Shown: positions 8,993 through 17,918, counted from the stretch's first letter. The stretch: DNA of 64,000 nucleotides from Alphaproteobacteria bacterium (GCA_028289285.1 JANQRF010000003.1:62001-126000); one strand, 5' to 3'. Made by a program: numbers and translations. Notes: a model not told the origin generated them from the sequence alone.

Positions 8993-9658
8993 TTAGAGGG
9001 ATGTTCTGGCTTTGATTTTGGCAAGCGCCATGTTTAAAACCTGATCTGCGCTTAAATCCGATGTGTCTATCACATAGGCATCATCGGCCGGGCGAAGGGG
9101 AGAGACGGATCGCTCCGAATCCCGCGCATCGCGGATGCGCATCTCCTCTAAAACGGCCTCATATGTAGCGGCCCCGCCCTTATTTTGCAACTCTTTAAAT
9201 CGCCTATCCGCGCGGGCTTCTATGGATGCAGTTACGTAAAATTTAACAGGTGCGTTCGGGCAAATCACGGTGCCGATATCCCGCCCGTCCAGCACCGCTC
9301 CACCCTTACCATCCGGGGGATTGATTGCAAAATCCGTCTGTAAATCCCTTAAAATCCGCCGGACGCTGTCATATTGGGCGACTTTGGAAGCCGCAGCGCC
9401 TGTTTTATGGTCGCGCAGGGCCGGGTTTTTAAGCGTTTCCGGGCTGATTTTGCTTTTAAGCGTTTCCGCTGCCTTGATCGCGGCCTGCTCATCCGCCGGG
9501 TCTTGCCCGGCGTCCAGCACCAAAACCCCCACCGCACGGTAGAGCGCGCCTGTATCCAGGAAGGCCAGGTCCAGCCGGTCTGCGAGTTCGCGCGCCAGCG
9601 TGCCTTTGCCCGCCGCCGCAGGTCCGTCAATGGCAATGATGAGGGGTGCATCAGTCAC
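8993..9658 (-). CDS. cmk: cytidylate kinase
   Basis: Phosphorylates CMP and dCMP with ATP. 221 residues. The P-loop GPAAAGKGT is at residues 12-20; FLDTGALYRA and LDGRDIGTVICP are the nucleotide-binding segments, and RIRDARDSERSVSPL is the lid region. The start codon is GTG. It lies 88 bases upstream of rpsA on the same strand. aroA, often the preceding gene, is absent here and found at the window's left end instead. Confidence 0.96.
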   Translation of the reverse strand: MTDAPLIIAIDGPAAAGKGTLARELADRLDLAFLDTGALYRAVGVLVLDAGQDPADEQAAIKAAETLKSKISPETLKNPALRDHKTGAAASKVAQYDSVRRILRDLQTDFAINPPDGKGGAVLDGRDIGTVICPNAPVKFYVTASIEARADRRFKELQNKGGAATYEAVLEEMRIRDARDSERSVSPLRPADDAYVIDTSDLSADQVLNMALAKIKARTSL

Positions 9659-9704
9659 ATGGTTGTTCTAACTCACAGAAAAGCAATAATAAACCGGAAT
9701 ATTA

Positions 9705-9733
9705 TTGACATAATAATTATTTTTATTTATATA
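9705..9733 (+). promoter_or_regulatory. sigma-70 promoter, leaderless start of the 9740 gene
   Basis: TTGACA at 9705-9710 and TATATA at 9728-9733 are separated by exactly 17 bases. The expected start of transcription, 6-7 bases past the -10, coincides with the ATG at 9740, and no Shine-Dalgarno sequence is present, so the mRNA is predicted to be leaderless. The core TTGACATAATAAT recurs before two other orphan genes in this window. Confidence 0.75.
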
Positions 9734-9739
9734 TAGATC

Positions 9740-10321
9740 ATGCCAGTCAAAGAAAAGAGTGCCCTGTTAACGGCCATTGATCTTCCACTCACCAGTCCTC
9801 ATAGTTCTGAGAGTTTCTTGAGGGATATTTTTGGAGATAAGGTTGGTTTATCCCAACCTCATCCTGTGCTTAAAGGGGCCGACCCGGGTCATTATTCCCT
9901 GTCATGGGGATTTGATCTCGAGATCAAATTTCCATCTGTGTATTTTCAGTTTTACAGGCATGATGGGGAAGGACAAGTGCCTTTTGGTAATAATAATGTC
10001 ATTATCAAGGGTGAAGATGCTGAAAAGATTTTTAGGCCTCTTGGAAAAAGTTTCCGAGAATATCTTATTGAAAATCCTCCAGACACATGGCAAGAGGGAG
10101 ATAATTTACCGGCAGTCTTCCGTAGATTTTCTGAAGGTCATAGAAATACGGAATTTGATAATGAAAAGATACAGGCTTCTATCGATAAACTAGGTTTCCA
10201 ACTCGGTGAATGGTTTGATACAGAGAGGGATCGCGATGTTGCTGTATCTCTCTACACATTGATCGCGAGCGAGTTTTCTACGATCCTTCCTTATGAAGAT
10301 CGTTTGGACTGGAAGTTTTAA
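9740..10321 (+). CDS. hypothetical orphan protein
   Basis: 193-residue soluble protein with no recognised domain, signal peptide or membrane segment. It is rich in aromatic residues (HYSLSWGFDLEIKFPSVYF around residues 50-70) and acidic overall. Base composition is distinctly AT-rich compared with the flanking cmk and rpoN genes. It stands alone behind a near-consensus promoter and is convergent with rpoN; the two TAA stops share one TTAA at 10318-10321. These are the marks of an acquired accessory gene. No function is proposed. Confidence 0.75.
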   Translation: MPVKEKSALLTAIDLPLTSPHSSESFLRDIFGDKVGLSQPHPVLKGADPGHYSLSWGFDLEIKFPSVYFQFYRHDGEGQVPFGNNNVIIKGEDAEKIFRPLGKSFREYLIENPPDTWQEGDNLPAVFRRFSEGHRNTEFDNEKIQASIDKLGFQLGEWFDTERDRDVAVSLYTLIASEFSTILPYEDRLDWKF

Positions 10322-11775
10322 GCCAGATTTTTCTTCACCTTGCGGCGCTGGACGGAAGACGGGATATGCATCATCTCGCGGTATTTGGCGACGGTGCGCC
10401 GCGCAATATCCACCCCTTCGCTTTTCAGGATATCGACAATCTTATCATCGGAAAGCACCTTTTTCGGGTCTTCTTCATCGGTCAGGGTTTTAATCCGCGC
10501 CTTGATCGATTCTGCGCTGTGCGCCACGCCGCTTTCAGAGACCAAGGCCGTGGTGAAGAAATATTTAAGTTCAAAAATGCCGCGCGGCGTACCGATATAT
10601 TTATTGTTAGTCACGCGGGAAACGGTGCTTTCATGCATGTCAATTTCTTCGGCGATATCTTTGAGCGTCAGGGGCTTTAGAAATTCGATCCCGAAATTAA
10701 AAAACGCGTCCTGTTGTTCCACAATTTCAGCGGCCGTTTTGAGAATTGTCTGCGCGCGTTGATCGAGCGCTTTGACAATCCAGTTGGCGGAGGACAAGTG
10801 GTTATTGAGGTATTCTTTATCTTTTTTATCTTTTGCCGCGCTGGCGACGGTTTTGTAATATTCGTTATTCACCAGTACGCGCGGCAGCGTTTCGGTGTTC
10901 AGCTCCACGCGCCAGCCGCCGCCAAGATGTTTGGGCTGTTTTTTCATCAGCACATCCGGAATGGCGGTCTGCACAACGAGCGTTTCAAAATCCGAAGCCG
11001 GGCGCGGGTTGAGCGCTTTCACTTCCTCGATCATATCGGCAAGATAAGTTTCATTCACATCGCAGATTTTGGCCAGTGCCTGCCGGTCATGGGCCGCCAG
11101 CAGGTCGAGATTCTCCAGTAATTTTTCCATCGGCGCATCCAGCCTGCCCTGATCGGCGAGCTGAAGGCTCAAGCATTCCTGCAAATCGCGGGCAAACACC
11201 CCGCACGGGTCAAATTGTTTAAGTGTGTCCAGTAAACGTCCAATCCGTTCTGTTGAACAATCGAGGCGCTCTGACAATTCGGTGACGCTGGAGCGCAGAT
11301 AGCCGGTTTCATCCAGGCTATCGATTAACAATGCGCCGATCATCCGATCACGCGGATCATCAAAGGCGATATTCAATTGGTCGGTGAGATGTTCGTTCAG
11401 TGTTTGAGGTTTGCTCATCGAGTTTTCAAACGCATTATCCAGCGTATTGAAAGACGTATCCCCGCCAGCCCCGACATTGGCCATGCTTGAGCCTGCATCA
11501 AAATCCTGCGCACCGGAGTCGGGTTCCTCGTATGAGCTATCGAATTCTTCCTGAATATTATCGTGTTCGGAAGGTTTCGGCGCTTCTGGTGTTTCGCCTT
11601 CGGGTTGGCGCTCATCTTTTTCAAGCAGCGGGTTATTGGCAAGCTCTTCTTCGATAAACTCATTCAGCTCGACATTATTGAGCTGCAGCAATTTGATCGC
11701 CTGCTGCAGCTGCGGGGTCATGACGAGGTTTTGCGATTGCCGCAAATCAAGACGCTGGGACATATTCTGGTTCAT
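10318..11775 (-). CDS. rpoN: RNA polymerase sigma-54 factor
   Basis: Alternative sigma factor for -24/-12 promoters, needing AAA+ activators. 485 residues. Region I (MSQRLDLRQSQNLVMTPQL, glutamine and leucine rich) is at the N-terminus, an acidic region II at about 55-110, the core-binding domain follows, and the diagnostic RpoN box ARRTVAKYRE lies at about residues 458-467. It follows lptB with 28 bases between, as in many proteobacteria; the usual hpf and ptsN neighbours are not here. Confidence 0.97.
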   Translation of the reverse strand: MNQNMSQRLDLRQSQNLVMTPQLQQAIKLLQLNNVELNEFIEEELANNPLLEKDERQPEGETPEAPKPSEHDNIQEEFDSSYEEPDSGAQDFDAGSSMANVGAGGDTSFNTLDNAFENSMSKPQTLNEHLTDQLNIAFDDPRDRMIGALLIDSLDETGYLRSSVTELSERLDCSTERIGRLLDTLKQFDPCGVFARDLQECLSLQLADQGRLDAPMEKLLENLDLLAAHDRQALAKICDVNETYLADMIEEVKALNPRPASDFETLVVQTAIPDVLMKKQPKHLGGGWRVELNTETLPRVLVNNEYYKTVASAAKDKKDKEYLNNHLSSANWIVKALDQRAQTILKTAAEIVEQQDAFFNFGIEFLKPLTLKDIAEEIDMHESTVSRVTNNKYIGTPRGIFELKYFFTTALVSESGVAHSAESIKARIKTLTDEEDPKKVLSDDKIVDILKSEGVDIARRTVAKYREMMHIPSSVQRRKVKKNLA

Positions 11776-11803
11776 GAGGCTATTTTAACACGGGATTTGG
11801 TTT

Positions 11804-12562
11804 TTACAGCGAAAATCCTTCGCCAAGATACACCCGGCGGACATCGTCGTGGGAAACAATATCATCCGGCGTGCCGTCCATGAGCACGCGCCCGTCATGC
11901 AGGATGTAGGCGCGGTCGACAATCTCAAGGCAGTCGCGGACATTGTGATCGGTGATCAGCACGCCGATGCCCTTGGTTTTGAGATAAGAAATCAAGCTGC
12001 GGATATCCCCGACGGCAATCGGGTCAATCCCGGCCAGTGGCTCATCGAGCAGCATGAAAGACGGTCGGCAGGCGAGCGCCCGGGCAATTTCAACGCGGCG
12101 GCGTTCCCCGCCGGACAGAGCCGGTGTTGGTGTCCGGCGCAGATGCGTGATTGAAAATTCGGACAAAAGTTCTTCGAGAAGCCGTTCCTGCTTATGACGG
12201 CTAAGGTTCTGCGCCTGAATCACGGCACGTAAATTATCTTCGACATTGAGGCCGCGAAAGATAGAACTTTCCTGCGGCAGATAGCCTATCCCCAGCCGCG
12301 CGCGGCGATACATAGGCAAATCGGTGACATCCTGCCCGTCGAGCAAGATCTGCCCGCTATCAGCATTGATGAGCCCCGTCATAATATAAAAGCTGGTGGT
12401 TTTCCCGGCGCCGTTGGGTCCAAGCAGCGCAACCGCTTCCCCGCGCTGAACGTGCAGCGAGACATCATGCAGCACCGGGCGCTTTTTATAGCTCTTCGAT
12501 AAATGCTGCGCGACGAGGCCCTTGGGCACGGTTTTAAATTTTGAATAGGTCGGTTCGGTCAT
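11804..12562 (-). CDS. lptB: LPS export ABC transporter ATPase
   Basis: Cytoplasmic ATPase that drives LPS extraction through LptF and LptG, encoded at 49.7-51.9 kb. 252 residues. Walker A GPNGAGKTT is at about 48-56, the ABC signature ALSGGERRR near 147, Walker B FMLLDEPLAGIDP near 170 and the switch His in LITDHNVRD. The order lptC-lptA-lptB-rpoN is classic, but here an exporter gene lies between lptA and lptB. Confidence 0.96.
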   Translation of the reverse strand: MTEPTYSKFKTVPKGLVAQHLSKSYKKRPVLHDVSLHVQRGEAVALLGPNGAGKTTSFYIMTGLINADSGQILLDGQDVTDLPMYRRARLGIGYLPQESSIFRGLNVEDNLRAVIQAQNLSRHKQERLLEELLSEFSITHLRRTPTPALSGGERRRVEIARALACRPSFMLLDEPLAGIDPIAVGDIRSLISYLKTKGIGVLITDHNVRDCLEIVDRAYILHDGRVLMDGTPDDIVSHDDVRRVYLGEGFSL

Positions 12563-12568
12563 AGTCTT

Positions 12569-13213
12569 CTATTTCGATGTGAATGCCAGTTTCAATCCTA
12601 AGCCAATGAGGGCCGCGCCGCAAATCCTGTCGATCCAGTGAGAGGCTTTCAAAAACGCGGCTTTAAGGGATGGGTGCGTTAAAAATAAAGCAACAATAGA
12701 AAACCAGATGAAGGTCATGACCACACAGGTTCCGCCATAAAGAATTTTAACACCTATAAGGGTTTCAGGCCCTATAAACTGTGAAAAGACGGCAAGAAAA
12801 AACATAGTCGCTTTTGGGTTAAGGAGGTTTGTTAAAAACCCGCTTATGAAAGATTGCGAAGGTGACAGAAACGTACGCCGTTTCTGATACAGTTTTTCAT
12901 CTTCAAATCCTTTAGAGCGTAAGGCCTGAAATCCTATATAAAGAAGGTAGGCGGCCCCTGCATATTTAATCACGTTAAAAAGCAAAATGGACTGTGAAAT
13001 AATGGCTGCAAATCCAATCAAAACATATGTCACGTGAATACAAACACCGCATGCAAATCCAAGCGCTGTGAATATGCCTGACATGCGCCCAAAGCTGAGT
13101 GTGTTTCGAATGGAAACAACGAAGTCGGGTCCGGGTGAGACAAGACCAATGCCGAATACGCCGATCAGTAGCACCCAATTTAAAAGCCATCCATTTGAAA
13201 GATCAAATTCCAT
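12569..13213 (-). CDS. LysE/RhtB-family amino acid exporter
   Basis: 214-residue inner membrane protein with about six hydrophobic segments. GIGLVSPGPDFVVSIRNTL at the N-terminus is the hallmark of the LysE/RhtB family, which exports amino acids such as homoserine, threonine or lysine. The substrate cannot be predicted. It sits between lptA and lptB (3-base gap from lptA, 6 bases before lptB), so it is transcribed with the LPS genes, yet it is more AT-rich than they are, suggesting later insertion. Confidence 0.9.
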   Translation of the reverse strand: MEFDLSNGWLLNWVLLIGVFGIGLVSPGPDFVVSIRNTLSFGRMSGIFTALGFACGVCIHVTYVLIGFAAIISQSILLFNVIKYAGAAYLLYIGFQALRSKGFEDEKLYQKRRTFLSPSQSFISGFLTNLLNPKATMFFLAVFSQFIGPETLIGVKILYGGTCVVMTFIWFSIVALFLTHPSLKAAFLKASHWIDRICGAALIGLGLKLAFTSK

Positions 13214-13216
13214 TTA

Positions 13217-14266
13217 CTATTCCTCTGATCCGGCTTGAAAGGCACTGCCGGCGGCACGGGCGGCATCTTCAATTTGTTGTGAAGGCCGGACATATTGGTT
13301 TTGGACTGGTTGATTTTGCTGCACCTGAACGGGTTGTTGTACAGGTTCGGTTTTGACAGGTTCGGGCGGGGCTTCAATAACAGGCAACGTTTCGGGAGCA
13401 GGTTGTTCAATTGGTTGTTGAACTGGCGTAGGTGCTGCGGGGGCTGCTTGTGCATTTGTCTCATCCGATCCGGGGAAGAATATCCCGCGTACGCGCCCGT
13501 CTTCACCGCGTGTGCCAACCTGCCCAACAGCAGCAGTAGGTGCATCGCCGAACATCTTGCTGATATTGGTGGTGAGGTTGACTTCCGCACGCGCGCCTTC
13601 AAGTTCATTCGGCCCGCGCACAATTTTGACATTCCCAATCAGGGTGGCCGTGTCATTTGCTGCGTTATAGGTGCCGCGATCCCCGGTCAGGACTTCTTCA
13701 GGTGTGGTGATGGTAACATCGTCATAGGCTTCGATGCGGTCGACGGATGATCCGTTCGCATTTTTCTGTTCCGAGAAAAAGGCAGTGATTTTGCGCGCGG
13801 TAATCACATCTTCCCCGCGATCGACTTTCGCATTGCCAATCGCTGAGGCTTCTCCCTTAAAGCGCCAATAATCAAGCGCATCACTGGCCGTGATGGTTTG
13901 ATCGGGGGAGACAAGTTTTAAATCCCCGCCTGTGAGCCGTGCATAGCCCTGGCCGACATTATAAGTGCCGCGCGCACCTGTGGCCGTATTCTCTATATCG
14001 CGTAGAACAACATTGCCGACAGCGAGGAGATGTGTGATGCGGGTTTTCCCTTCCGCGTCTTCATCATAATCCGCGGTCAGCGTATCGCAGGTGAGGAACA
14101 TATCACCTTGCTGCACTTCGACGGCGCCGCGCGCAATATATTGTTTGGCGTTCCGGTCCCATTCAAGGGTTTCAATCGCTGAAATTTCGACAGGGTCCTG
14201 CTGCGCAAACACAGGTGATGCGCCGAGCAGAAAAATACAAAAAAGAAGATAAATAAATCGCATCAC
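13217..14266 (-). CDS. lptA: LPS transport periplasmic protein with long Pro/Gln-rich tail
   Basis: Periplasmic bridge protein carrying LPS from LptC to the outer membrane. 349 residues, longer than the usual 180-250. A signal peptide (residues 1-21, ending PVFAQ) is followed by OstA/LptA beta-jellyroll repeats containing GAVEVQQGDMFLTCDTL, ALDYWRFKGEASAIGNA and VLTGDRGTYNAANDTATLIG. The last ~90 residues are low-complexity Pro, Gln and Glu. It abuts lptC with no gap. Confidence 0.9.
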   Translation of the reverse strand: MMRFIYLLFCIFLLGASPVFAQQDPVEISAIETLEWDRNAKQYIARGAVEVQQGDMFLTCDTLTADYDEDAEGKTRITHLLAVGNVVLRDIENTATGARGTYNVGQGYARLTGGDLKLVSPDQTITASDALDYWRFKGEASAIGNAKVDRGEDVITARKITAFFSEQKNANGSSVDRIEAYDDVTITTPEEVLTGDRGTYNAANDTATLIGNVKIVRGPNELEGARAEVNLTTNISKMFGDAPTAAVGQVGTRGEDGRVRGIFFPGSDETNAQAAPAAPTPVQQPIEQPAPETLPVIEAPPEPVKTEPVQQPVQVQQNQPVQNQYVRPSQQIEDAARAAGSAFQAGSEE

Positions 14267-14923
14267 TTATAGTCCTGTATTTTCGCTTTCCGGGTAGAGT
14301 GTTAATTTCCCGGGGCCCTTAAATATCACATGGCCTTTTTCCGAATAGGCTTCCAGTCCGCGCGCTTCAATCACTTCCGCCGGGCCGGTCAAAACCACAT
14401 CCTTATCGGAAAAGGCTTCGCGCGTTTTTAAATCTACGCGCATTTCACTTCCCGTTAAAGTATATGTACGGTCATAAATCAACTCGACATCGCCGGACAG
14501 CGAGAGTTTTTCGGAAGCCTGCGCAAAAATTCCGTTTTGGGCTTTTACATCCAGCTGTCCGCCATCTTTAAGCGCAATATCTGCAATCGGCGCATCAAGG
14601 TAAATCAAATCGGGCTGGTCCTGGCGTTGCGTGGCTTTATCGGCGGTGACGATGAACGGGTTTAAATCCTGATCCGCACTTTCATAGCGGGGATTGAGAA
14701 GCTCCGTTTCGCTTAAATTAGCTTGCGGGAGCAGCTCTTCTTTGCGGATGGGTTCAATCGTGCGCTCGGCTTCCGGCCAGGTCAGAAGCACGGCGAGCAT
14801 CCCCAGCGCGCCAAGCGGCAGCGCTATGCGCATCACTTTTACAAAAGCGCTGTAAGCGCGATTGACTTTGCGCGCGGGCCCGCGCGGCGCGATTTGATCC
14901 AGACGCTGAGGGTTATTTGCCAT
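14267..14923 (-). CDS. lptC: LPS export protein LptC
   Basis: Bitopic inner membrane protein that passes LPS from LptBFG to LptA. 218 residues with one membrane segment at about 32-52 (IALPLGALGMLAVLLTW) and a periplasmic LptC/YrbK domain. The assignment rests on topology, size and its place between kdsD and lptA. Confidence 0.88.
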   Translation of the reverse strand: MANNPQRLDQIAPRGPARKVNRAYSAFVKVMRIALPLGALGMLAVLLTWPEAERTIEPIRKEELLPQANLSETELLNPRYESADQDLNPFIVTADKATQRQDQPDLIYLDAPIADIALKDGGQLDVKAQNGIFAQASEKLSLSGDVELIYDRTYTLTGSEMRVDLKTREAFSDKDVVLTGPAEVIEARGLEAYSEKGHVIFKGPGKLTLYPESENTGL

Positions 14924-14952
14924 AGATACTAGATGTAGCCCAAATACGGCTT

Positions 14953-15957
14953 TTATGCGACGCCTTTTTGGATGCAGTCCTGCAGGCGGATGAGACCGCT
15001 TAAAGCCCCGCTTTCATCGGTGACAGCCAGGCTGGTGATATATTTTCCGGGCGTTTTGGTCATGATATTCATGGCTTCGACGGCCAAAGCCTCCCCGGAA
15101 ATCGTTTTCGGATTACCGCTCATAATCTCTGCAGCGGTTTTCTCAAGAAGGTTTTGGGCCATATGACGCTTTAAATCGCCGTCTGTAATGATGCCCGTCA
15201 GGTCTTTATTATTTTCACTGACCAATGCGCAGCCGAGATTTTTTTCCGTCATGATCAACAGCACCTGATCCATTTTGGTAGTGGGTGCCACCAAAGGCAG
15301 GTCGGCATGGCCTGTCATGATGTCGGACACTTTCAAAAGCTTCTGACCAAGCTTACCGCCCGGATGCCAGACGCCAAATTGTTCCTTTGTCAGGCCCATC
15401 CGTTCCAACAGCGCAACTGCGATTGCATCACCTAGCGCAAGCGTCATGGTCGTGGACGTTGTTGGGGCCATACCGTTTGGGCAGGCTTCAGGCATTTTCG
15501 GCATGATCAGAGGCATATCTGCATGTTGTGCCAGAGTACTGTCTGCATTGGATGTGATACAAATCAGCGGAATTTCAAAACGGCGCGTATAGGCGATGAG
15601 ATCGGAGAGCTCTGCATTCTCGCCTGAATTGGAAATCATCAGGACAACATCATGTTCTGTGATCATCCCAAGATCACCATGACTGGCTTCCCCCGGATGG
15701 ACGAAATGCGATGGTGTGCCGGTGGAGGCTAATGTGGCGACAATCTTTTTGGCAACATGTCCGCTTTTGCCGATCCCGGCGACGATCAGGCGGCCGTGCC
15801 CGTCTGTTTTCATGGCATGGATCGTCTCTATGGCTTTGACGAACTGATCATCCAAAGCATCGGCCAGGGCTTTGAGACCGTCTATTTCGGTCCCGATCAC
15901 CCGGCGGGCTGTGTCCAGATCGTTCGCGTTTTCAGTTTTTTTAGGCAAAGCAGTCAT
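14953..15957 (-). CDS. kdsD: arabinose-5-phosphate isomerase
   Basis: Converts ribulose-5-phosphate to arabinose-5-phosphate, the first step of Kdo synthesis for LPS. 334 residues: an SIS sugar-isomerase domain (VAGIGKSGHVAKKIVATLAS, HPGEASHGDLGMI, MISNSGENAEL) followed by two CBS repeats from about residue 215. Located just downstream of the RNase D-like gene and upstream of lptC, as is common. Confidence 0.95.
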   Translation of the reverse strand: MTALPKKTENANDLDTARRVIGTEIDGLKALADALDDQFVKAIETIHAMKTDGHGRLIVAGIGKSGHVAKKIVATLASTGTPSHFVHPGEASHGDLGMITEHDVVLMISNSGENAELSDLIAYTRRFEIPLICITSNADSTLAQHADMPLIMPKMPEACPNGMAPTTSTTMTLALGDAIAVALLERMGLTKEQFGVWHPGGKLGQKLLKVSDIMTGHADLPLVAPTTKMDQVLLIMTEKNLGCALVSENNKDLTGIITDGDLKRHMAQNLLEKTAAEIMSGNPKTISGEALAVEAMNIMTKTPGKYITSLAVTDESGALSGLIRLQDCIQKGVA

Positions 15958-15963
15958 ATCGGT

Positions 15964-16581
15964 TTAATCATGCGCGAAAATATCAATTTCCGCCCAGCCT
16001 TCCAGATCCAGCTGCGCGCGCGCCGGCAGACAGGCGAATAAATCTTTGGCAAGCTCTGTCCGGTTTTCACGGGCCAGCATGTCATCAAGTCTTGCTTTGA
16101 ACTGATGTAAATACAAAACATCATTGGCGGCGTATTTTTGCTGTTCGTCGGTCAGTGTGTCCGCGCCCCAATCCGAAGATTGCTGTTGCTTGTCGAGATC
16201 AATTCCCAAAATGTCTTTGGCCAGATGACGCAGCCCGTGCTTGTCGGTAAAAGTGCGGGTCAGACGCGAGGCGATTTTTGTGCAGTAAATCGGATGCGTA
16301 TCCACACCTAAATATTGTTTCATCACGGCAATATCAAAGCGTGCGTAATGAAAAATCTTTATCACGTTCGGATCCGTTAAGAGCGCTTTTAAATTTGGTG
16401 CATCGTAAGTACTTCCCGCATCAAATTTCACCAGATGCGCCGTGCCGTCTCCTGCGGAAAGCTGCACCAGGCACAAACGGTCACGCCCGGGCTGCAGGCC
16501 CATGGTCTCTGTATCAACAGCCACGGCGTCACCGAAGCTCAGATCTGCCGGGATATCGTCTTTATGCAGGGTAATGCTCAT
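15964..16581 (-). CDS. RNase D-like 3'-5' exonuclease
   Basis: 205-residue single-domain DEDDy exonuclease. Asp23 and Glu25 in AVDTETMGLQPG, the Asp in HYARFDIAVM and the Tyr/Asp pair in YAANDVLYLHQF supply the metal-binding catalytic set. The HRDC domains of full RNase D are absent, so it is the short form common in alphaproteobacteria, probably acting on structured RNA ends. It is first in the kdsD-lpt operon, downstream of tRNA-Leu. Confidence 0.92.
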   Translation of the reverse strand: MSITLHKDDIPADLSFGDAVAVDTETMGLQPGRDRLCLVQLSAGDGTAHLVKFDAGSTYDAPNLKALLTDPNVIKIFHYARFDIAVMKQYLGVDTHPIYCTKIASRLTRTFTDKHGLRHLAKDILGIDLDKQQQSSDWGADTLTDEQQKYAANDVLYLHQFKARLDDMLARENRTELAKDLFACLPARAQLDLEGWAEIDIFAHD

Positions 16582-16644
16582 TTATTTCCTTAATATTGGC
16601 CGCGCCGGGCGTAGCCTGTTCAAAGCCCGTCTTCACCCTTCGGG

Positions 16645-16722
16645 CTATGCCGGGCAGGTTGGCTTGCCAGGCGAAGCATTACGTTAGCCCCGCTTCGTCC
16701 TACGGACTACGCCGGGCAGGCT
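16645..16722. repeat. short imperfect repeats downstream of tRNA-Leu
   Basis: CTATGCCGGGCAGGTT (16645-16660) recurs as CTACGCCGGGCAGGCT (16707-16722), with related GAAGC and GGCAGG pieces through 16600-16760. The stretch is GC-rich, non-coding and lies on the 3' side of the tRNA gene. Confidence 0.55.
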
Positions 16723-16760
16723 TCTCGCTAAATTCGCTACGCTCATTAAGCTGCGAAGCC

Positions 16761-16846
16761 TGGTGCGGCTGAGAGGACTTGAACCTCCACGACCATACGG
16801 TCACTAGCACCTGAAGCTAGCGCGTCTACCATTCCGCCACAGCCGC
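16761..16846 (-). tRNA. tRNA-Leu (anticodon CAG)
   Basis: The reverse strand reads a class II tRNA beginning GCGGCTGTGGCGGAATGG, with anticodon arm GCTAGCTTCAGGTGCTAGT (anticodon CAG), a short variable arm stem and the T arm GGTTCAAGTCC. The acceptor end is GCCGCA with CCA encoded in the gene. The size of 86 bases fits tRNA-Leu. Confidence 0.96.
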
Positions 16847-16871
16847 AATTTTTCGCTTTCAAGCAGGCTCT

Positions 16872-16900
16872 TTCCTACGCCAGCAGCCGGGTTTTGTCAA
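16872..16900 (-). promoter_or_regulatory. probable tRNA-Leu promoter
   Basis: On the minus strand TTGACA (16895-16900) and TAGGAA (16872-16877) are 17 bases apart, placing the start of transcription about 20 bases upstream of the tRNA 5' end. Confidence 0.55.
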
Positions 16901-16971
16901 TTCTGCGCCTATTTTCAGAGACAGGCAGAGTTCTTCTTTATTTTTTAAGATCCTGCGGGCACAATAGAGCC

Positions 16972-17802
16972 ATGAAAAGTCTGATCATCGACCGGGATTC
17001 TCTGTCCGTACAACTCTTAAAAAGCAAGCTGGAAGAGCTTGGCCATAAGGTATTTGACGAGCAGGTTAAAAATGACGCTTTGCCGCTGATTAAAGAGCAC
17101 AGGCCGGATATTATCTTTTTCGATCACTTACCGCTGCCTGACCCCCAGCCGCTTCTTTTGGAGATCAAGCGCACGGCGGTGAAAGTACCCTACCTGGTGC
17201 TGCTCTCCCAGAACACGTCCAAAGCCGATGCGATTAAGGCGGGTTGTAATGACCTGCTTCAAAAGCCGATTAGCGGAGATGCCGTGCGTGAAGTTGCGGA
17301 TAACGGTTTGAGGCTTTCGCGCCTTATTGATGCGATGGGCGATGAGCGTGAAGATTTCCCGAGCGCAGGCGGCGTGATTGCCAAATCGGCTTTCAACCAG
17401 CTTTTCCGGGCGGCGATCGACCGGGCCTGCCGCTATGCAGAGCTGTCCTATGTGGTGATGATCACGGTTGAAAATTACGACGATATTAAAATCGATTACG
17501 GGGCCTATGCCTCTGATTATGCGGTGTCCAAGATGGCCTATCATCTGGCGCAGCTGCGCCGTCAAAGCGATATTATCGGCCAGACAGGCAAGAACCAGTA
17601 TGCGCTGCTCCTCCAGCGTCCTTTGGATGAAATAGAGCCGGTGGATGCAGCCTCGCGGTTTGCAAGCGGTTTGAATGCGCTGGATGATATAGCGCCTCCT
17701 AAATGCAGCTCCGTGCAGATTTCAGTGAAATTGATTCACCTGCCGACAGGCACCCTGACGGCTGAACACCAGATCGAAGCCAAAGACCCCAGCCTGTCTT
17801 AA
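16972..17802 (+). CDS. receiver domain fused to a degenerate GGDEF domain
   Basis: 276 residues from the ATG at 16972; the frame runs further upstream without a convincing start. Residues 1-115 form a receiver domain with acidic pocket Asp7 and Asp9, phospho-acceptor Asp51 (IIFFDHLPL) and Lys98 in LLQKPI. The C-terminal part aligns in layout with a diguanylate cyclase core, but where GGDEF is expected (after LRRQSDIIGQ) it reads TGKNQY, so cyclase activity is unlikely. It probably works as a phosphorylation-dependent scaffold or regulator. No kinase gene is adjacent. Confidence 0.8.
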   Translation: MKSLIIDRDSLSVQLLKSKLEELGHKVFDEQVKNDALPLIKEHRPDIIFFDHLPLPDPQPLLLEIKRTAVKVPYLVLLSQNTSKADAIKAGCNDLLQKPISGDAVREVADNGLRLSRLIDAMGDEREDFPSAGGVIAKSAFNQLFRAAIDRACRYAELSYVVMITVENYDDIKIDYGAYASDYAVSKMAYHLAQLRRQSDIIGQTGKNQYALLLQRPLDEIEPVDAASRFASGLNALDDIAPPKCSSVQISVKLIHLPTGTLTAEHQIEAKDPSLS

Positions 17803-17918
17803 GCGGTTTTCCCGCTTGTCCACAGTCTAATCCTCCTTCTTTTGCCTTTTTCATGGTCAAAAGCGCTGCCTTTACGTCATCATGAATTATCCAGTTTGAA
17901 TGATTCTATTGCGGCACC

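Noticed and set aside
8905-9024. Longer rpsA start at 9024
   Set aside because: It would overlap cmk and lacks a ribosome binding site; the ATG at 8904 has AAGGAAG upstream.
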